A DNA stretch of 16,302 nucleotides from an uncultured Ruminococcus sp. (GTDB lineage: Bacteria; Bacillota_A; Clostridia; Oscillospirales; Acutalibacteraceae): contig CACYEJ010000316.1 of the NCBI GenBank assembly GCA_902773395.1, forward strand, positions 1 to 16,302, in the 5' to 3' direction. Under the pieces are notes generated by a model, which searched no databases, was not told the origin of the DNA, and worked only from the letters and a program-made list of their open reading frames with translations. Positions within the stretch are counted from its first letter, which is position 1. Each line of letters opens with the position of its first letter. Below are positions 6,598 to 14,707 of this stretch, one piece after another. Position numbers and translations under genes: made by a program.

Positions 6598-7344
6598 TTA
6601 ATCTTCCTCTTCCGGCTCGTCATACTCCCAGTTGTGCCATACGTTTTGAACATCGTCATTGTCCTCAAGGCTATCGAGAAGTCGCTGCATTTTTGTTATC
6701 TGATCCTCGTCATCAAGCTTTGTGTAGTTGCCCGGAACCATTTCAATTTCTGCTTCGATAAATTTATAGCCCTTAGCAGTGAGAGCGTCATTTACTGCAC
6801 TGAAATCCTCAGGCTCAGTGTAAATCTCGAATACATCGTCCTCAACCTTGAAGTCGGAAGCACCGTTTTCGAGTGCGTCCTCCATAACGGTATCTTCGTC
6901 AAGATCCTCGCTCTCTGTAATCAGAACGCCCTTTCTCTCAAACATAAACGATACGCAGCCTTGTGTGCCGAGATTGCCGCCGAACTTGTCAAAATAGTGG
7001 CGAACCTCTCCGGCTGTTCTGTTGCGGTTGTCGGTAAGTGCCTCAACAATTACAGCAATTCCGCCCGGTCCGTAGCCCTCGTATGTGATAGCTTCGTACT
7101 TGGACTGGTCACCGTCGCTTGCGGCTTTCTTGATAATACGCTCAATATTGTCGTTTGGCACGTTGTTTGCCTTTGCCTTTGCAATGCAGTCCTTTAGCTT
7201 TGAGTTTACGTTCGGGTCAGCACTGCCGCCCTCTTTGATTGCAACGATAAGCTCTCTGCCAATCTTTGTGAAGATTTTAGCTCTTGCACCGTCGTTTTTT
7301 GCCTTTTTGTTTTTAATGGTGCTCCATTTTGAATGTCCAGACAT
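6598..7344 (-). CDS. yebC: YebC/TACO1-family protein
   Basis: Universal YebC/PmpR/TACO1 family, 248 aa, normal length. Members have been described as transcription regulators and, more recently, as ribosome-associated factors that help translation, including through proline-rich stretches; which applies here is not decided by sequence. The canonical N-terminus [16 protein letters not shown] fixes the start at 7344. An ATG three codons upstream (7353) directly abuts the AAAGGA ribosome binding site with no spacing, whereas the ATG at 7344 has 9 nt. Other family blocks are the helical region with [14 protein letters not shown], then [33 protein letters not shown] and the C-terminal acidic region ending DEPEEED. 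Monocistronic on the - strand, divergent from yicC and convergent with the kinase. Confidence 0.96.
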   Translation of the reverse strand: MSGHSKWSTIKNKKAKNDGARAKIFTKIGRELIVAIKEGGSADPNVNSKLKDCIAKAKANNVPNDNIERIIKKAASDGDQSKYEAITYEGYGPGGIAVIVEALTDNRNRTAGEVRHYFDKFGGNLGTQGCVSFMFERKGVLITESEDLDEDTVMEDALENGASDFKVEDDVFEIYTEPEDFSAVNDALTAKGYKFIEAEIEMVPGNYTKLDDEDQITKMQRLLDSLEDNDDVQNVWHNWEYDEPEEED

Positions 7345-7403
7345 TCGTATCATTCCTTTCTTGCTTTAATTATCTTTAATGAAAATAAATCAATATCTTA
7401 TTT

Positions 7404-7432
7404 AGTTTACCATATAATCAGATAAATTTCAA
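7404..7432 (-). promoter_or_regulatory. Promoter for yebC
   Basis: On the - strand: TTGAAA (complement of 7427-7432), a 17-bp spacer and TAAACT (complement of 7404-7409), preceded by a TG one base upstream as in extended -10 promoters. The predicted start near 7397 leaves a leader of about 50 nt before yebC. Confidence 0.6.
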
Positions 7433-7580
7433 GGACTATCAAATTTTTTCTCGTATTTATAATTGTGATTTACATTTTGTTCATAAATTCATAGCATAAA
7501 ATAATCCCCACGTCATTCCAAAAAACAAATTTGAAAAAATTTAAAATTAATCTGTATATAGTTGCAATTTAGTCCGATTT
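7433..7580. other. AT-rich divergent intergenic region
   Basis: Central part of the 360-bp gap between yebC and yicC. It is AT-rich and has no coding potential of note. A possible additional + strand promoter is TTGAAA (7531-7536), 18 bp before TATATA (7555-7560). No repeat or RNA gene was recognised. Confidence 0.5.
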
Positions 7581-7609
7581 CTGTTAAAATAAAATGATGA
7601 TGATATAAT
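7581..7609 (+). promoter_or_regulatory. Extended -10 promoter for the yicC operon
   Basis: A perfect TATAAT (7604-7609), preceded by TG at 7601-7602 (extended -10), with a poor -35 CTGTTA (7581-7586) 17 bp upstream. Transcription near 7616 gives a leader of about 90 nt. This is the likely main promoter for yicC-remA-gmk. Confidence 0.6.
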
Positions 7610-7704
7610 AGTATAGTTGTGTGCGGAAACCTAGTGTGAGAGTGCATATACACAGCGATATACGATACGCATTAATAAAATCAACTGAAAGGAATGTAAC
7701 TGCT

Positions 7705-8583
7705 ATGGTCAGAAGTATGACAGGCTACGGCAGATGTGAAGCTGTCGTTGACGGAAGAGAGATTGCCGTTGAGATTAAATCGGTTAATCACAGGTATTTT
7801 GAAATCAATACCAGAATTACACGAGGATATAGTTTTCTTGAGGATAAGCTAAAAAAATATTTGCAGACCAAAATCAGCCGAGGCAAGGTAGATGTATTTG
7901 TTACGATTGGCGTTTCGGAGAATGAAGCCGCTGAGGTAACTGTAAATCACAGCCTTGCGTCGGGGTACATCAAAGCATTGAGAGAGATTTCCGAAATCTA
8001 CGGTCTGCCTGATGATATCACAGCTTCAAGCGTAGCACGTTACGGTGATATTTTTTCTGTTCATAAGCAGGCAGAGGACGAAGAGAAAATCTGGAGCGAT
8101 ATTCTTCCGGCAGTAGATTCTGCTCTTAGCGACTTTATTGCAATGCGTGAGGCAGAGGGTGAGCGTATGAAAACAGACGTATTCAGCCGTGCAGATACTA
8201 TTATAAAAATTGTAGGCGAAATTGAGCAGCGTTCTCCGCAAACAGTTGTCGAATACAAGGCAAAGCTTACCGAACGCATTAATGAGCTGCTTGAAAATGT
8301 GGCGGTTGACGAGGAAAGAATTGCAATGGAAGCGGCAATTTTTGCGGATAAAATTGCCGTTGATGAGGAAACAGTTCGCCTGAGAAGTCACTTTGAACAG
8401 ATGAACGATATTATGAAAAGCGGTGGCTCAATCGGCAGAAAGCTAGATTTTATCGTACAGGAGATGAACCGTGAGGCAAACACAATCGGTTCAAAGGTAA
8501 CAGACGCTCAGCTTGCCCATAAGGTTGTGGACATAAAAGCAGAGCTTGAAAAAATCAGAGAGCAGATACAAAATATCGAGTAA
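7705..8583 (+). CDS. yicC: YicC family endoribonuclease
   Basis: 292 aa from the ATG at 7705. The family N-terminus reads MVRSMTGYGR, which matches the usual M(I/V)RSMTGFGR, and an AAAGGA lies upstream at 11 nt. A longer frame opening at a GTG at 7621 is not supported, as its extra 28 residues match nothing in the family. YicC (YloC in Bacillus) proteins are endoribonucleases that act in RNA turnover. The N-terminal domain shows EIKSVNHRYFEINTRI. The C-terminal DUF1732 domain shows GRKLDFIVQEMNREANT, then IGSKVTDAQLAHKVVDIK, and ends in KIREQIQNIE, all conserved. First gene of the long + strand cluster; remA follows after 41 bp. Confidence 0.96.
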   Translation: MVRSMTGYGRCEAVVDGREIAVEIKSVNHRYFEINTRITRGYSFLEDKLKKYLQTKISRGKVDVFVTIGVSENEAAEVTVNHSLASGYIKALREISEIYGLPDDITASSVARYGDIFSVHKQAEDEEKIWSDILPAVDSALSDFIAMREAEGERMKTDVFSRADTIIKIVGEIEQRSPQTVVEYKAKLTERINELLENVAVDEERIAMEAAIFADKIAVDEETVRLRSHFEQMNDIMKSGGSIGRKLDFIVQEMNREANTIGSKVTDAQLAHKVVDIKAELEKIREQIQNIE

Positions 8584-8624
8584 TATAAAACGTGTATCAT
8601 ATCGCAAAAAGTGAGGTTTTCACT

Positions 8625-8882
8625 ATGAGGTTGATTAATATAGGTTTCGGAAATCTGCTTGCGGTTGAAAGGATAGTTTCAATCGTCAGCCCCGATTCCG
8701 CACCTATTAAAAGAATGGTTCAGGACGCTAGAGATAAGGGCAGACTAATTGACGCTTCTTACGGAAGAAAAAGCCGTGCCGTTATCTTTACCGACAGTGA
8801 CCATATTATTTTGAGTGCTATTCAGCCCGATACTATCAGTTCGAGAATAGCCGAGGAGGAAAATACGAATGAGCATAGGTAA
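8625..8882 (+). CDS. remA: RemA-like extracellular matrix regulator (DUF370)
   Basis: 85 aa, start chosen at the ATG at 8625 because the family N-terminus is (M)RLINIGFGN and a GAGG lies about 8 nt upstream. RemA (YlzA) is a DNA-binding protein that forms ring-like oligomers and activates biofilm matrix genes in Bacillus. Conserved blocks are [10 protein letters not shown] (1-10), [18 protein letters not shown] and the segment [18 protein letters not shown]. It sits between yicC and gmk exactly as in B. subtilis. The last 14 bp overlap the start of gmk, and the gmk ribosome binding site (GAGGAGGA, 8853-8860) lies inside it, so translation is probably coupled. Its targets in this organism are unknown. 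Confidence 0.94.
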   Translation: MRLINIGFGNLLAVERIVSIVSPDSAPIKRMVQDARDKGRLIDASYGRKSRAVIFTDSDHIILSAIQPDTISSRIAEEENTNEHR

Positions 8883-9429
8883 GATTTACGTAGTTTCAGG
8901 GCCGTCCGGTGTTGGCAAGGGTACAGTCGTAAAAAAGGTTGCGGAGGAAAACGAGAATATTGTTCTCTCAATCTCCGCCACTACCAGAAAACCCAGAGAG
9001 GGTGAGGTGGATAAAGTCCATTATTACTTTATCTCAAAGGAAGAATTCCTGAAAATGGTTGACGAGGACGGTTTCCTTGAACATGCCGTTTACTGTGACA
9101 ATTGCTACGGTACGCCAAAAAAGCATGTCTTTGACAGAATTGAAGCCGGATTTGACGTCATTCTTGAAATTGATATTCAGGGCGGACTTCAAATTTTAGA
9201 GAAGCTGCCAGAGGCAAAGGGAATTTTTATTCTTCCGCCGAGCTATGAGGAGCTTGAAAAAAGACTTCGAGGCAGACAGAGCGAAACTGATGACGTGATT
9301 AGAAAACGCCTTGACGCTGCTAAGGAAGAGATTAAGCAGTCGTATTTGTATGATTACTTTGTGGTAAATGATAGTGTTAAACATGCTGCGGATAGTGTTG
9401 TGAAAATTATTGAGGGAAACAGAGAATAA
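8869..9429 (+). CDS. gmk: Guanylate kinase
   Basis: 186 aa, slightly short but complete. It phosphorylates GMP (and dGMP) to GDP with ATP in the cytoplasm. Visible motifs are the P-loop GPSGVGKGT (11-19), [13 protein letters not shown] (34-46, the GMP-binding region), HYYF (51-54), ILEIDIQGG (98-106), and a lid/adenine region with [16 protein letters not shown]. Its start overlaps remA by 14 bp and has a strong internal Shine-Dalgarno. rpoZ follows 138 bp later. Confidence 0.97.
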   Translation: MSIGKIYVVSGPSGVGKGTVVKKVAEENENIVLSISATTRKPREGEVDKVHYYFISKEEFLKMVDEDGFLEHAVYCDNCYGTPKKHVFDRIEAGFDVILEIDIQGGLQILEKLPEAKGIFILPPSYEELEKRLRGRQSETDDVIRKRLDAAKEEIKQSYLYDYFVVNDSVKHAADSVVKIIEGNRE

Positions 9430-9509
9430 TTTTTGTGATGAAAAAAATTTTATTTTCGTATATCAGACAGTCACCGCCCAAAACAGCTTAATTTTTATCC
9501 GTCGGCGAC

Positions 9510-9539
9510 TTGTTTGAAGAGATAAACAGTTGATATAAA
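9510..9539 (+). promoter_or_regulatory. Possible promoter before rpoZ
   Basis: In the 138-bp gmk-rpoZ gap, TATAAA (9534-9539) is preceded by TG at 9531-9532 and lies 18 bp after TTGTTT (9510-9515). It would give rpoZ-priA-def-fmt their own start about 22 bp before the rpoZ ATG region. No clear terminator follows gmk. Confidence 0.4.
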
Positions 9540-9567
9540 ATAATATATTTATGGAGGTACTTAGATT

Positions 9568-9771
9568 ATGTATAAGCCGTCAATTGATGATATGTTAGCA
9601 GGAAAGCAGAGCAGATATTCACTCGTAATAGGAGTGGCAAAAAGAGCAAGAGAGATTGCTGACGGTTATAACGAGCGTGGAGAAATTTGCGATGACAAAC
9701 CGGTTTTGCTTGCTATAGAGGATTTTAAAGAACATAAGTACGAGATTATCGAGCAGGATATCAACGACTGA
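9568..9771 (+). CDS. rpoZ: DNA-directed RNA polymerase omega subunit
   Basis: 67 aa, typical of Firmicutes omega. It binds the beta' subunit and helps RNA polymerase assembly. The N-terminal MYKPSIDDML and the conserved RYSLVIGVAKRAREIADGYN block (16-35) identify it. A GGAGG ribosome binding site lies about 10 nt upstream of the ATG. Its TGA stop overlaps the priA ATG (TGATG at 9769-9773), indicating translational coupling. In Bacillus coaBC lies between rpoZ and priA; it is absent here. Confidence 0.95.
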   Translation: MYKPSIDDMLAGKQSRYSLVIGVAKRAREIADGYNERGEICDDKPVLLAIEDFKEHKYEIIEQDIND

Positions 9772-12212
9772 TGTCCATACTTGTTGCAAGGGCAGCGGTA
9801 GATAAAACGCTTTATCACTTTGATATGCTTTTTGATTATATCGTTCCCGATTATTTAAGAAGCAGGATACTTGTCGGAAAACGGATTCTAGTTCCCTTTG
9901 GCAGCGGCAATCGAAAGCGTCAGGCAATGGTTATGGAGCTTTATACAACCTATGAGCCGAACCCTAAGCTAAAATCGGCTGCGGCTGTGCTTGATGACTA
10001 TCCTCTTCTAACAAAAGAAATGGTCAAGCTTGTTCACTCGATGAAAGAACGCTGCTATTGTACGTATTACGACGTAATCAGAGCAATGCTGCCTGTTGGA
10101 ATTAATTACAGAATTTCATCAGTTTATACTTTAGTTGATACCGCTGCGTTAAACGAGCCTACCGAGGAGCAGCAGACGATTATTTCAATGTTTAACAATA
10201 AATCAAAATCTGTTAAACAGGAAACACTTTTCAAGAAACTTGCAATCGACTGCGAGAGTAAATCAATCACCGAGCTGCTGGATATGGGCGTTCTGAAAAA
10301 AAAAGAGAACGCAATGCGGCGAGTAGGCGATATGTCTGTAAAAATGCTCCGCCTGCGTGACGACTTCGACGAAAGCATAAAGCTTACCGAACGTCAAAAG
10401 GAGGTCTGCGATTTACTTAGAACAGCCGGAGCCGTGTCCATAAAGGAAATCAGCTATTATACGGGAGTTACCCAATCTGTTACGGATACACTTGTAAAAA
10501 AAGGTATATGCGAGTGCTTTGAACAGGAGGTTTTTCGTCTGCCGGAGTCCTCGTATACAGGCAGCGGCGGAGAGGTTGTTTTGACCGAGGAGCAGCAAAA
10601 TGCCTATGATGATTTGCTTCGGTTATGTCAGGCGAATTCTCCGGCGGTGTCGCTGCTGTACGGCGTTACGGGTGCCGGTAAGACTTCCGTTTTTTTAAAG
10701 CTTATGGAAACAGTCTGTAAACAGGGTAAGGGCGTTATTGTAATGGTGCCGGAAATTGCACTTACTCCGCAAATGGTGTCATTATTTAAGGAGCGTTTCG
10801 GTCAGGACGTGGCGGTCTTTCACAGTGCCCTTTCTATGGGCGAACGGCTTGACGAATGGAAACGGGTTCGAAAGGGTATTGCCAAAATCGCAGTCGGTAC
10901 ACGCAGTGCCGTATTTGCTCCGTTTGAAGATATCGGCTTGATTATCATGGACGAGGAGCAGGAGTATACATATAAATCTGAATCTACACCTCGTTTTCAT
11001 GCTAGGGAGATTGCCAAACTGCGTTGCGTGGAGCATAAGTCTCTTCTGCTTCTTTCATCAGCTACACCAGCTATAGAGAGCTTCTACAGTGCCCAAATCG
11101 GCAAGTATTCAATCAGCAGACTCACAAAGAGATATGGTAAGGCACATCTTCCTGAGGTTATTATATCCGATATGAACGAGGAGCTTATTGTCGGCAATCA
11201 TACGGGTTTCAGCGATGTGCTTATTAAATCTATTTCGGAGAATCTGCAAAACGGCGAGCAGTCTATTCTGCTTCTGAACAGACGTGGATTCAATACGTTT
11301 GTTACTTGTAAAAGATGTAAAGAGGTTGTCACTTGTCCGAATTGCAGTATATCCATGACGTTTCATTCTGCAAACAACAGGCTGATGTGCCACTACTGCG
11401 GCTTTTCAATGCGTCTTACAGATAAGTGTCCTGTCTGTGGCGGAAACGAGCTTCGATATTCCGGCAGCGGCACTCAGAAAGCAGAACAGACTTTGACGCA
11501 GCTTTTTCCCTCAGCGAGGATACTCAGGCTTGACGCTGATTCTACGCTTGCAAAAAATTCTCATGAGAAGAAGCTTACCGAGTTTAAGAACGGTGAATAC
11601 GACATCCTGCTTGGTACGCAAATGGTTGCAAAGGGTTTGAATTTTCCAAAAGTAACTCTTGTTGGAGTTCTCTCCGCAGACCAGACTTTATATAGTGAGG
11701 ATTTCCGCAGCTACGAGAGAGCGTTTTCGCTGCTCACACAGGTGGTTGGCAGGTCGGGCAGAGGTGAACGTCCCGGCAGAGCAATTATTCAAACATTTAC
11801 CCCCGAAAATCCCATTATGCAGCTTGCCGCCGCTCAGGACTACGAGGAGTTCTACCGATCGGAGATAAAGGTCAGAAAAGCAATGCTGTATCCGCCGTTT
11901 TCGGATATATGTATGATTGGCATAACCAGCAGAAAAGAGGATAAATGTGTTGAAGCAGCAACAGAGTTTACACGGGTTTTGTGTGATACAATGAGAGAAA
12001 AGTATAATGATTTACCCGTTAGAATACTAGGCCCCTCACCGGCGTCGGTGTATCGTGTAAATAATAAATTCAGATATAAGATAATTATAAAATTTAGAAA
12101 TTCCAAGCGATTTCGTCAGATGCTGTCGGGCGTTCTGAAAGATTTCGCAAAGGACAGAAAATACAGTGAAGCTGCTGTATATGCAGATATTAACCCGGAT
12201 AATATTTTGTAG
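9771..12212 (+). CDS. priA: Primosomal protein N' (replication restart helicase PriA)
   Basis: 813 aa, full length for Gram-positive PriA. A 3'-to-5' DNA helicase that recognises stalled forks and reloads the replisome. Layout: N-terminal 3' DNA-binding domain (about 1-105), a winged-helix region (about 200-260), helicase core with Walker A GVTGAGKT (298-305), Walker B MDEEQ (393-397), SSATP (429-433), a zinc-binding insert with eight cysteines (C513, C516, C522, C525, C540, C543, C553, C556) and motif VI region QVVGRSGRGERPG (657-669). The helicase II motif reads DEEQ where Bacillus and E. coli have DEEH. The start overlaps rpoZ by one base. def begins 15 bp after the stop, so the three genes form an operon. 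Confidence 0.97.
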   Translation: MSILVARAAVDKTLYHFDMLFDYIVPDYLRSRILVGKRILVPFGSGNRKRQAMVMELYTTYEPNPKLKSAAAVLDDYPLLTKEMVKLVHSMKERCYCTYYDVIRAMLPVGINYRISSVYTLVDTAALNEPTEEQQTIISMFNNKSKSVKQETLFKKLAIDCESKSITELLDMGVLKKKENAMRRVGDMSVKMLRLRDDFDESIKLTERQKEVCDLLRTAGAVSIKEISYYTGVTQSVTDTLVKKGICECFEQEVFRLPESSYTGSGGEVVLTEEQQNAYDDLLRLCQANSPAVSLLYGVTGAGKTSVFLKLMETVCKQGKGVIVMVPEIALTPQMVSLFKERFGQDVAVFHSALSMGERLDEWKRVRKGIAKIAVGTRSAVFAPFEDIGLIIMDEEQEYTYKSESTPRFHAREIAKLRCVEHKSLLLLSSATPAIESFYSAQIGKYSISRLTKRYGKAHLPEVIISDMNEELIVGNHTGFSDVLIKSISENLQNGEQSILLLNRRGFNTFVTCKRCKEVVTCPNCSISMTFHSANNRLMCHYCGFSMRLTDKCPVCGGNELRYSGSGTQKAEQTLTQLFPSARILRLDADSTLAKNSHEKKLTEFKNGEYDILLGTQMVAKGLNFPKVTLVGVLSADQTLYSEDFRSYERAFSLLTQVVGRSGRGERPGRAIIQTFTPENPIMQLAAAQDYEEFYRSEIKVRKAMLYPPFSDICMIGITSRKEDKCVEAATEFTRVLCDTMREKYNDLPVRILGPSPASVYRVNNKFRYKIIIKFRNSKRFRQMLSGVLKDFAKDRKYSEAAVYADINPDNIL

Positions 12213-12227
12213 AGGAGTTATTGAATA

Positions 12228-12704
12228 ATGGCATTAAGAGAAATTGTTAAAGAGGGCGAAAGAATATTGACAAAAAAATGTCGTCCGGTGGAAAAATTTG
12301 ACGAAAAGCTTGCGGCACTTCTCGATGATATGGCAGAAACCTTAAAGCTTGCAGACGGTGTCGGGCTTGCCGCACCGCAGGTTGGCTTGCTGAGAAGAGT
12401 TTGTATTGTAAATATAGGCGACAAGGACGGCTTGGTGGAGCTTGTAAATCCGACGATTATAGAGTCCAGCGGAACGCAGAGCGGTGCAGAGGGGTGTCTT
12501 TCATGCCCGAATGAGTACGGTATTGTGGAGCGTCCGATGTTCGTCACGGTAAAGGCTCAGGACAGATTTGGCAATGAGTTTACAATTAAAGGAGAGGGCT
12601 TGAAAGCAAGAGCATTTTGCCACGAGATAGATCATCTCGACGGAATAATATTTAAACAAAAGGTTCAAAGAATGCTTCGTCCCGATGAAATAGAACACAA
12701 TTAA
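12228..12704 (+). CDS. def: Peptide deformylase
   Basis: 158 aa metalloenzyme that removes the formyl group from nascent N-terminal methionine. All three signature motifs are intact: GVGLAAPQ (44-51), EGCLSCP (88-94, metal ligand C90) and HEIDH (132-136, metal ligands H132 and H136, catalytic E133). The motifs and short C-terminus suggest a class I type rather than the longer Bacillus class II enzyme. Ribosome binding site GAGGAG lies upstream. fmt follows 14 bp downstream, pairing the enzymes that remove and add the formyl group. Confidence 0.97.
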   Translation: MALREIVKEGERILTKKCRPVEKFDEKLAALLDDMAETLKLADGVGLAAPQVGLLRRVCIVNIGDKDGLVELVNPTIIESSGTQSGAEGCLSCPNEYGIVERPMFVTVKAQDRFGNEFTIKGEGLKARAFCHEIDHLDGIIFKQKVQRMLRPDEIEHN

Positions 12705-12718
12705 AAAGGGGAGATTAT

Positions 12719-13639
12719 GTGAATATAGTTTTTATGGGAACGCCTGATTTTGCAGTTCCGTCATTGACCGCTCTCGCAGAAAGTGATAAGTATAATGTAA
12801 AGGCGGTCTATACTCAGCCCGATAAGCCTGTTGGCAGAAAACGTATTCTCACACCGCCCGATGTAAAGGTGTGTGCCCAAAAATACAATATTGACGTGTA
12901 TCAGCCAAACACATTAAGGGACGAGGCTGTAGTGAATGAGATAAAATCTTTCGAGCCTGATGTGATTGTGGTAATTGCTTACGGTAAAATTTTGCCTGAG
13001 TCGGTGCTGAATATTCCTAAATACGGCTGTATAAATATTCACGGCTCACTGCTGCCGAAGCTGAGAGGAGCTGCCCCGATACAGCGTGCGGTAATAGACG
13101 GCGAAGAGGAAACGGGTGTTACCTCAATGCTCATGGATATAGGTCTTGATACAGGTGATATGCTTATTAAAGAGAGTGTGAAAATTCTTCCCGATGAAAC
13201 TTCCGGAGAACTTTTTGACCGTCTTTCGCAGCTAGGCACAAAGGTTTTGTTTGAAACTTTACAAAAGATTGAGGACGGTACAATCACTAGGGAAAAGCAG
13301 GAAGATGCAACGTCTACATATGCTGCAATGCTTTCAAAAGAAGAATGTGTCATTGATTGGAATTTATCGGCAAAAACCGTACATAATAAGGTGAGAGGAA
13401 TGAATCCTTGGCCTGTTGCCGCAGCGATGTTCAGGGGCAAAAAGCTTAAAGTTTACAAGACAAGGCTTTGTGACAAAAGCGGTGTGCCCGGTAAAGTTAT
13501 CTCGGTGAATCCGCCGATTGTGGCTTGCAAAGAAGGTTCGTTGGAACTTTTGGAGGTGCAGCTTGAGGGTAAGAATAAAATGTCGGCAGCGGACTTTTTC
13601 AGAGGTCAGAGGATAGCCGCAGGTGATACTATTGAGTAA
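12719..13639 (+). CDS. fmt: Methionyl-tRNA formyltransferase
   Basis: 306 aa; transfers a formyl group from 10-formyl-tetrahydrofolate to Met-tRNA initiator. N-terminal MNIVFMGTPDFAVPSL is canonical. The catalytic triad is visible as N106, H108 (INIHGS) and D144 (GLDTGDM), and the SLLPKLRGAAPI loop lies at 110-121. The C-terminal OB-like tRNA-binding domain covers about 205-306. The start codon is GTG at 12719, preceded by AAGGGGAG. An ATG two bases earlier is out of frame and is followed directly by TGA. The stop is followed 35 bp later by copy 2 of the extragenic repeat. Confidence 0.96.
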   Translation: MNIVFMGTPDFAVPSLTALAESDKYNVKAVYTQPDKPVGRKRILTPPDVKVCAQKYNIDVYQPNTLRDEAVVNEIKSFEPDVIVVIAYGKILPESVLNIPKYGCINIHGSLLPKLRGAAPIQRAVIDGEEETGVTSMLMDIGLDTGDMLIKESVKILPDETSGELFDRLSQLGTKVLFETLQKIEDGTITREKQEDATSTYAAMLSKEECVIDWNLSAKTVHNKVRGMNPWPVAAAMFRGKKLKVYKTRLCDKSGVPGKVISVNPPIVACKEGSLELLEVQLEGKNKMSAADFFRGQRIAAGDTIE

Positions 13640-13673
13640 TTTGCATCAGGAATATAATTCGTTGTGCTAATAT

Positions 13674-13910
13674 ATAAAGTTTTGATCAAATTTTTTCAAA
13701 GACGCCCGAGGGAAGTGCCCTTGGGGGATTTGCGGGTCGAGGGCGGAGCCCCGTCGCTGACGAAATAAATCAGCGTAGAAAAACAAACTCCCCTCAGCGA
13801 AACTTAATAAACTCTATACAGAAAAACAACTCAAACCCCACTAAAATAGATTTTTTCTGTAAAAACTAAAACAGGCAAGAGCTTGCGAATTGCCGGTCAA
13901 AGAAAGATAA
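13674..13910 (+). repeat. Extragenic structured repeat, copy 2
   Basis: Second copy of the element described at 1908-2125, same orientation, again downstream of a + strand gene (fmt). It differs mainly by a G+C-rich insertion that forms an extra hairpin: CCCGAGGG (13705-13712) with CCCTTGGG (13718-13725), 5-base loop, one G-U pair. The small hairpin near the right end is kept as CAGGC (13872-13876) with GCTTG (13881-13885); the single base change turns a G-C pair into G-U. The remainder of the fmt-metallopeptidase gap (13911-13999) holds only the metallopeptidase ribosome binding site (AGGAG near 13985) and no gene; I see no clear promoter there. Confidence 0.85.
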
Positions 13911-13999
13911 TGGTAATGGTTTTAAAAGCAAAACGAGTGAATTTATTGCTGTACTCAAAAAACTCGCTGAAAGTATGACCATTTAGGAGATGTGATTTT

Positions 14000-14683
14000 A
14001 TGTATAATGATTTAACGTATCTGATATTTATGCTGCCTGCAATAATACTTGCGATGTGGGCACAGTTTAAAGTAAAATCGGCATACAAAAAATATTCGAA
14101 GATTCCGAATTCCAGAGGACTAACAGGTGAAGCCGCAGCAAGAGCCGTGCTTTCCGCTCACGGTATCAGCAACGTGAAAATCGAACCCGTGAAAGGCTCG
14201 CTCACAGACCATTTTTCTCCGAAAGAAAATATTATTAGACTTTCAGAGGGTGTGTTCTCTCAGAATTCTATAGCGGCTGTCTGCATAGCGGCACATGAAG
14301 CAGGTCACGCAGTTCAGCACGCAGAGGGTTATACGCCGAATAAAATTCGCACAAGCATTATTCCGGCTGCAAATATCACGTCTAAGCTGTCGATGCCGCT
14401 GATTCTTGCCGGATTTATCTTCTCGGATGTACTCGTATGGGTTGGTATAATTGCCTATTCGCTTGCCGTGCTTGTCTATCTTGTGACGCTGCCGGTAGAA
14501 TTTGATGCCAGCCGCCGTGCATTGGCGACTATAAAGAGCAGCTATTTGCTCGATGAAAGCGAATATAAAGGTGCAAAAAGCGTGCTTACGGCTGCTGCGA
14601 TGACTTATGTTGCTTCTGCTTTGACGGCAATCCTGCAATTTCTCAGACTGGTTCTGATTGCCACGGGCAGACGCAGAAATTGA
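14000..14683 (+). CDS. YugP-like membrane zinc metallopeptidase
   Basis: 227 aa integral membrane protein of the neutral zinc metallopeptidase family typified by B. subtilis YugP. Hydrophobic segments lie near 5-22, 131-162 and 193-221. The zinc-binding motif HEAGH is at 99-103 (H99, E100, H103), following the conserved DHFSP (70-74) and IIRLSEGVF (78-86). The later PVEFDASRRA (165-174) is also family-conserved and likely supplies the third ligand. Substrate unknown. It lies between fmt and rsmB, where Bacillus has no gene; such placement is seen in Clostridia as far as I recall. rsmB starts 24 bp downstream, so they are likely co-transcribed. Confidence 0.93.
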   Translation: MYNDLTYLIFMLPAIILAMWAQFKVKSAYKKYSKIPNSRGLTGEAAARAVLSAHGISNVKIEPVKGSLTDHFSPKENIIRLSEGVFSQNSIAAVCIAAHEAGHAVQHAEGYTPNKIRTSIIPAANITSKLSMPLILAGFIFSDVLVWVGIIAYSLAVLVYLVTLPVEFDASRRALATIKSSYLLDESEYKGAKSVLTAAAMTYVASALTAILQFLRLVLIATGRRRN

Positions 14684-14707
14684 TAATATTACCAACGGGA
14701 GTGTAAT

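Noticed and set aside
6634..7197. Long + strand open frame antisense to yebC
   Set aside because: It is a shadow of the well-identified yebC gene, with no ribosome binding site or family features.
7345..7353. Longer YebC start at the ATG at 7353
   Set aside because: That ATG directly abuts the Shine-Dalgarno with no spacing, and the family begins with MSGHSKW, encoded from 7344.
7621..7704. N-terminal extension of YicC from a GTG at 7621
   Set aside because: The extension matches nothing in the family, the predicted promoter start is at about the same place, and the ribosome binding site precedes 7705.
9430..9510. Terminator after gmk
   Set aside because: The only inverted repeat (GTCACCG near 9470 with CGGCGAC near 9503) is short, mismatched and widely spaced, with no following T tract.
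12717..12722. ATG two bases before the fmt GTG start
   Set aside because: It is followed immediately by TGA; the family N-terminus begins at the GTG.
13911..13999. Hairpin CGAGT...ACTCG before the metallopeptidase gene as a terminator
   Set aside because: Only 5 bp with a large loop, and no T tract on the + strand.
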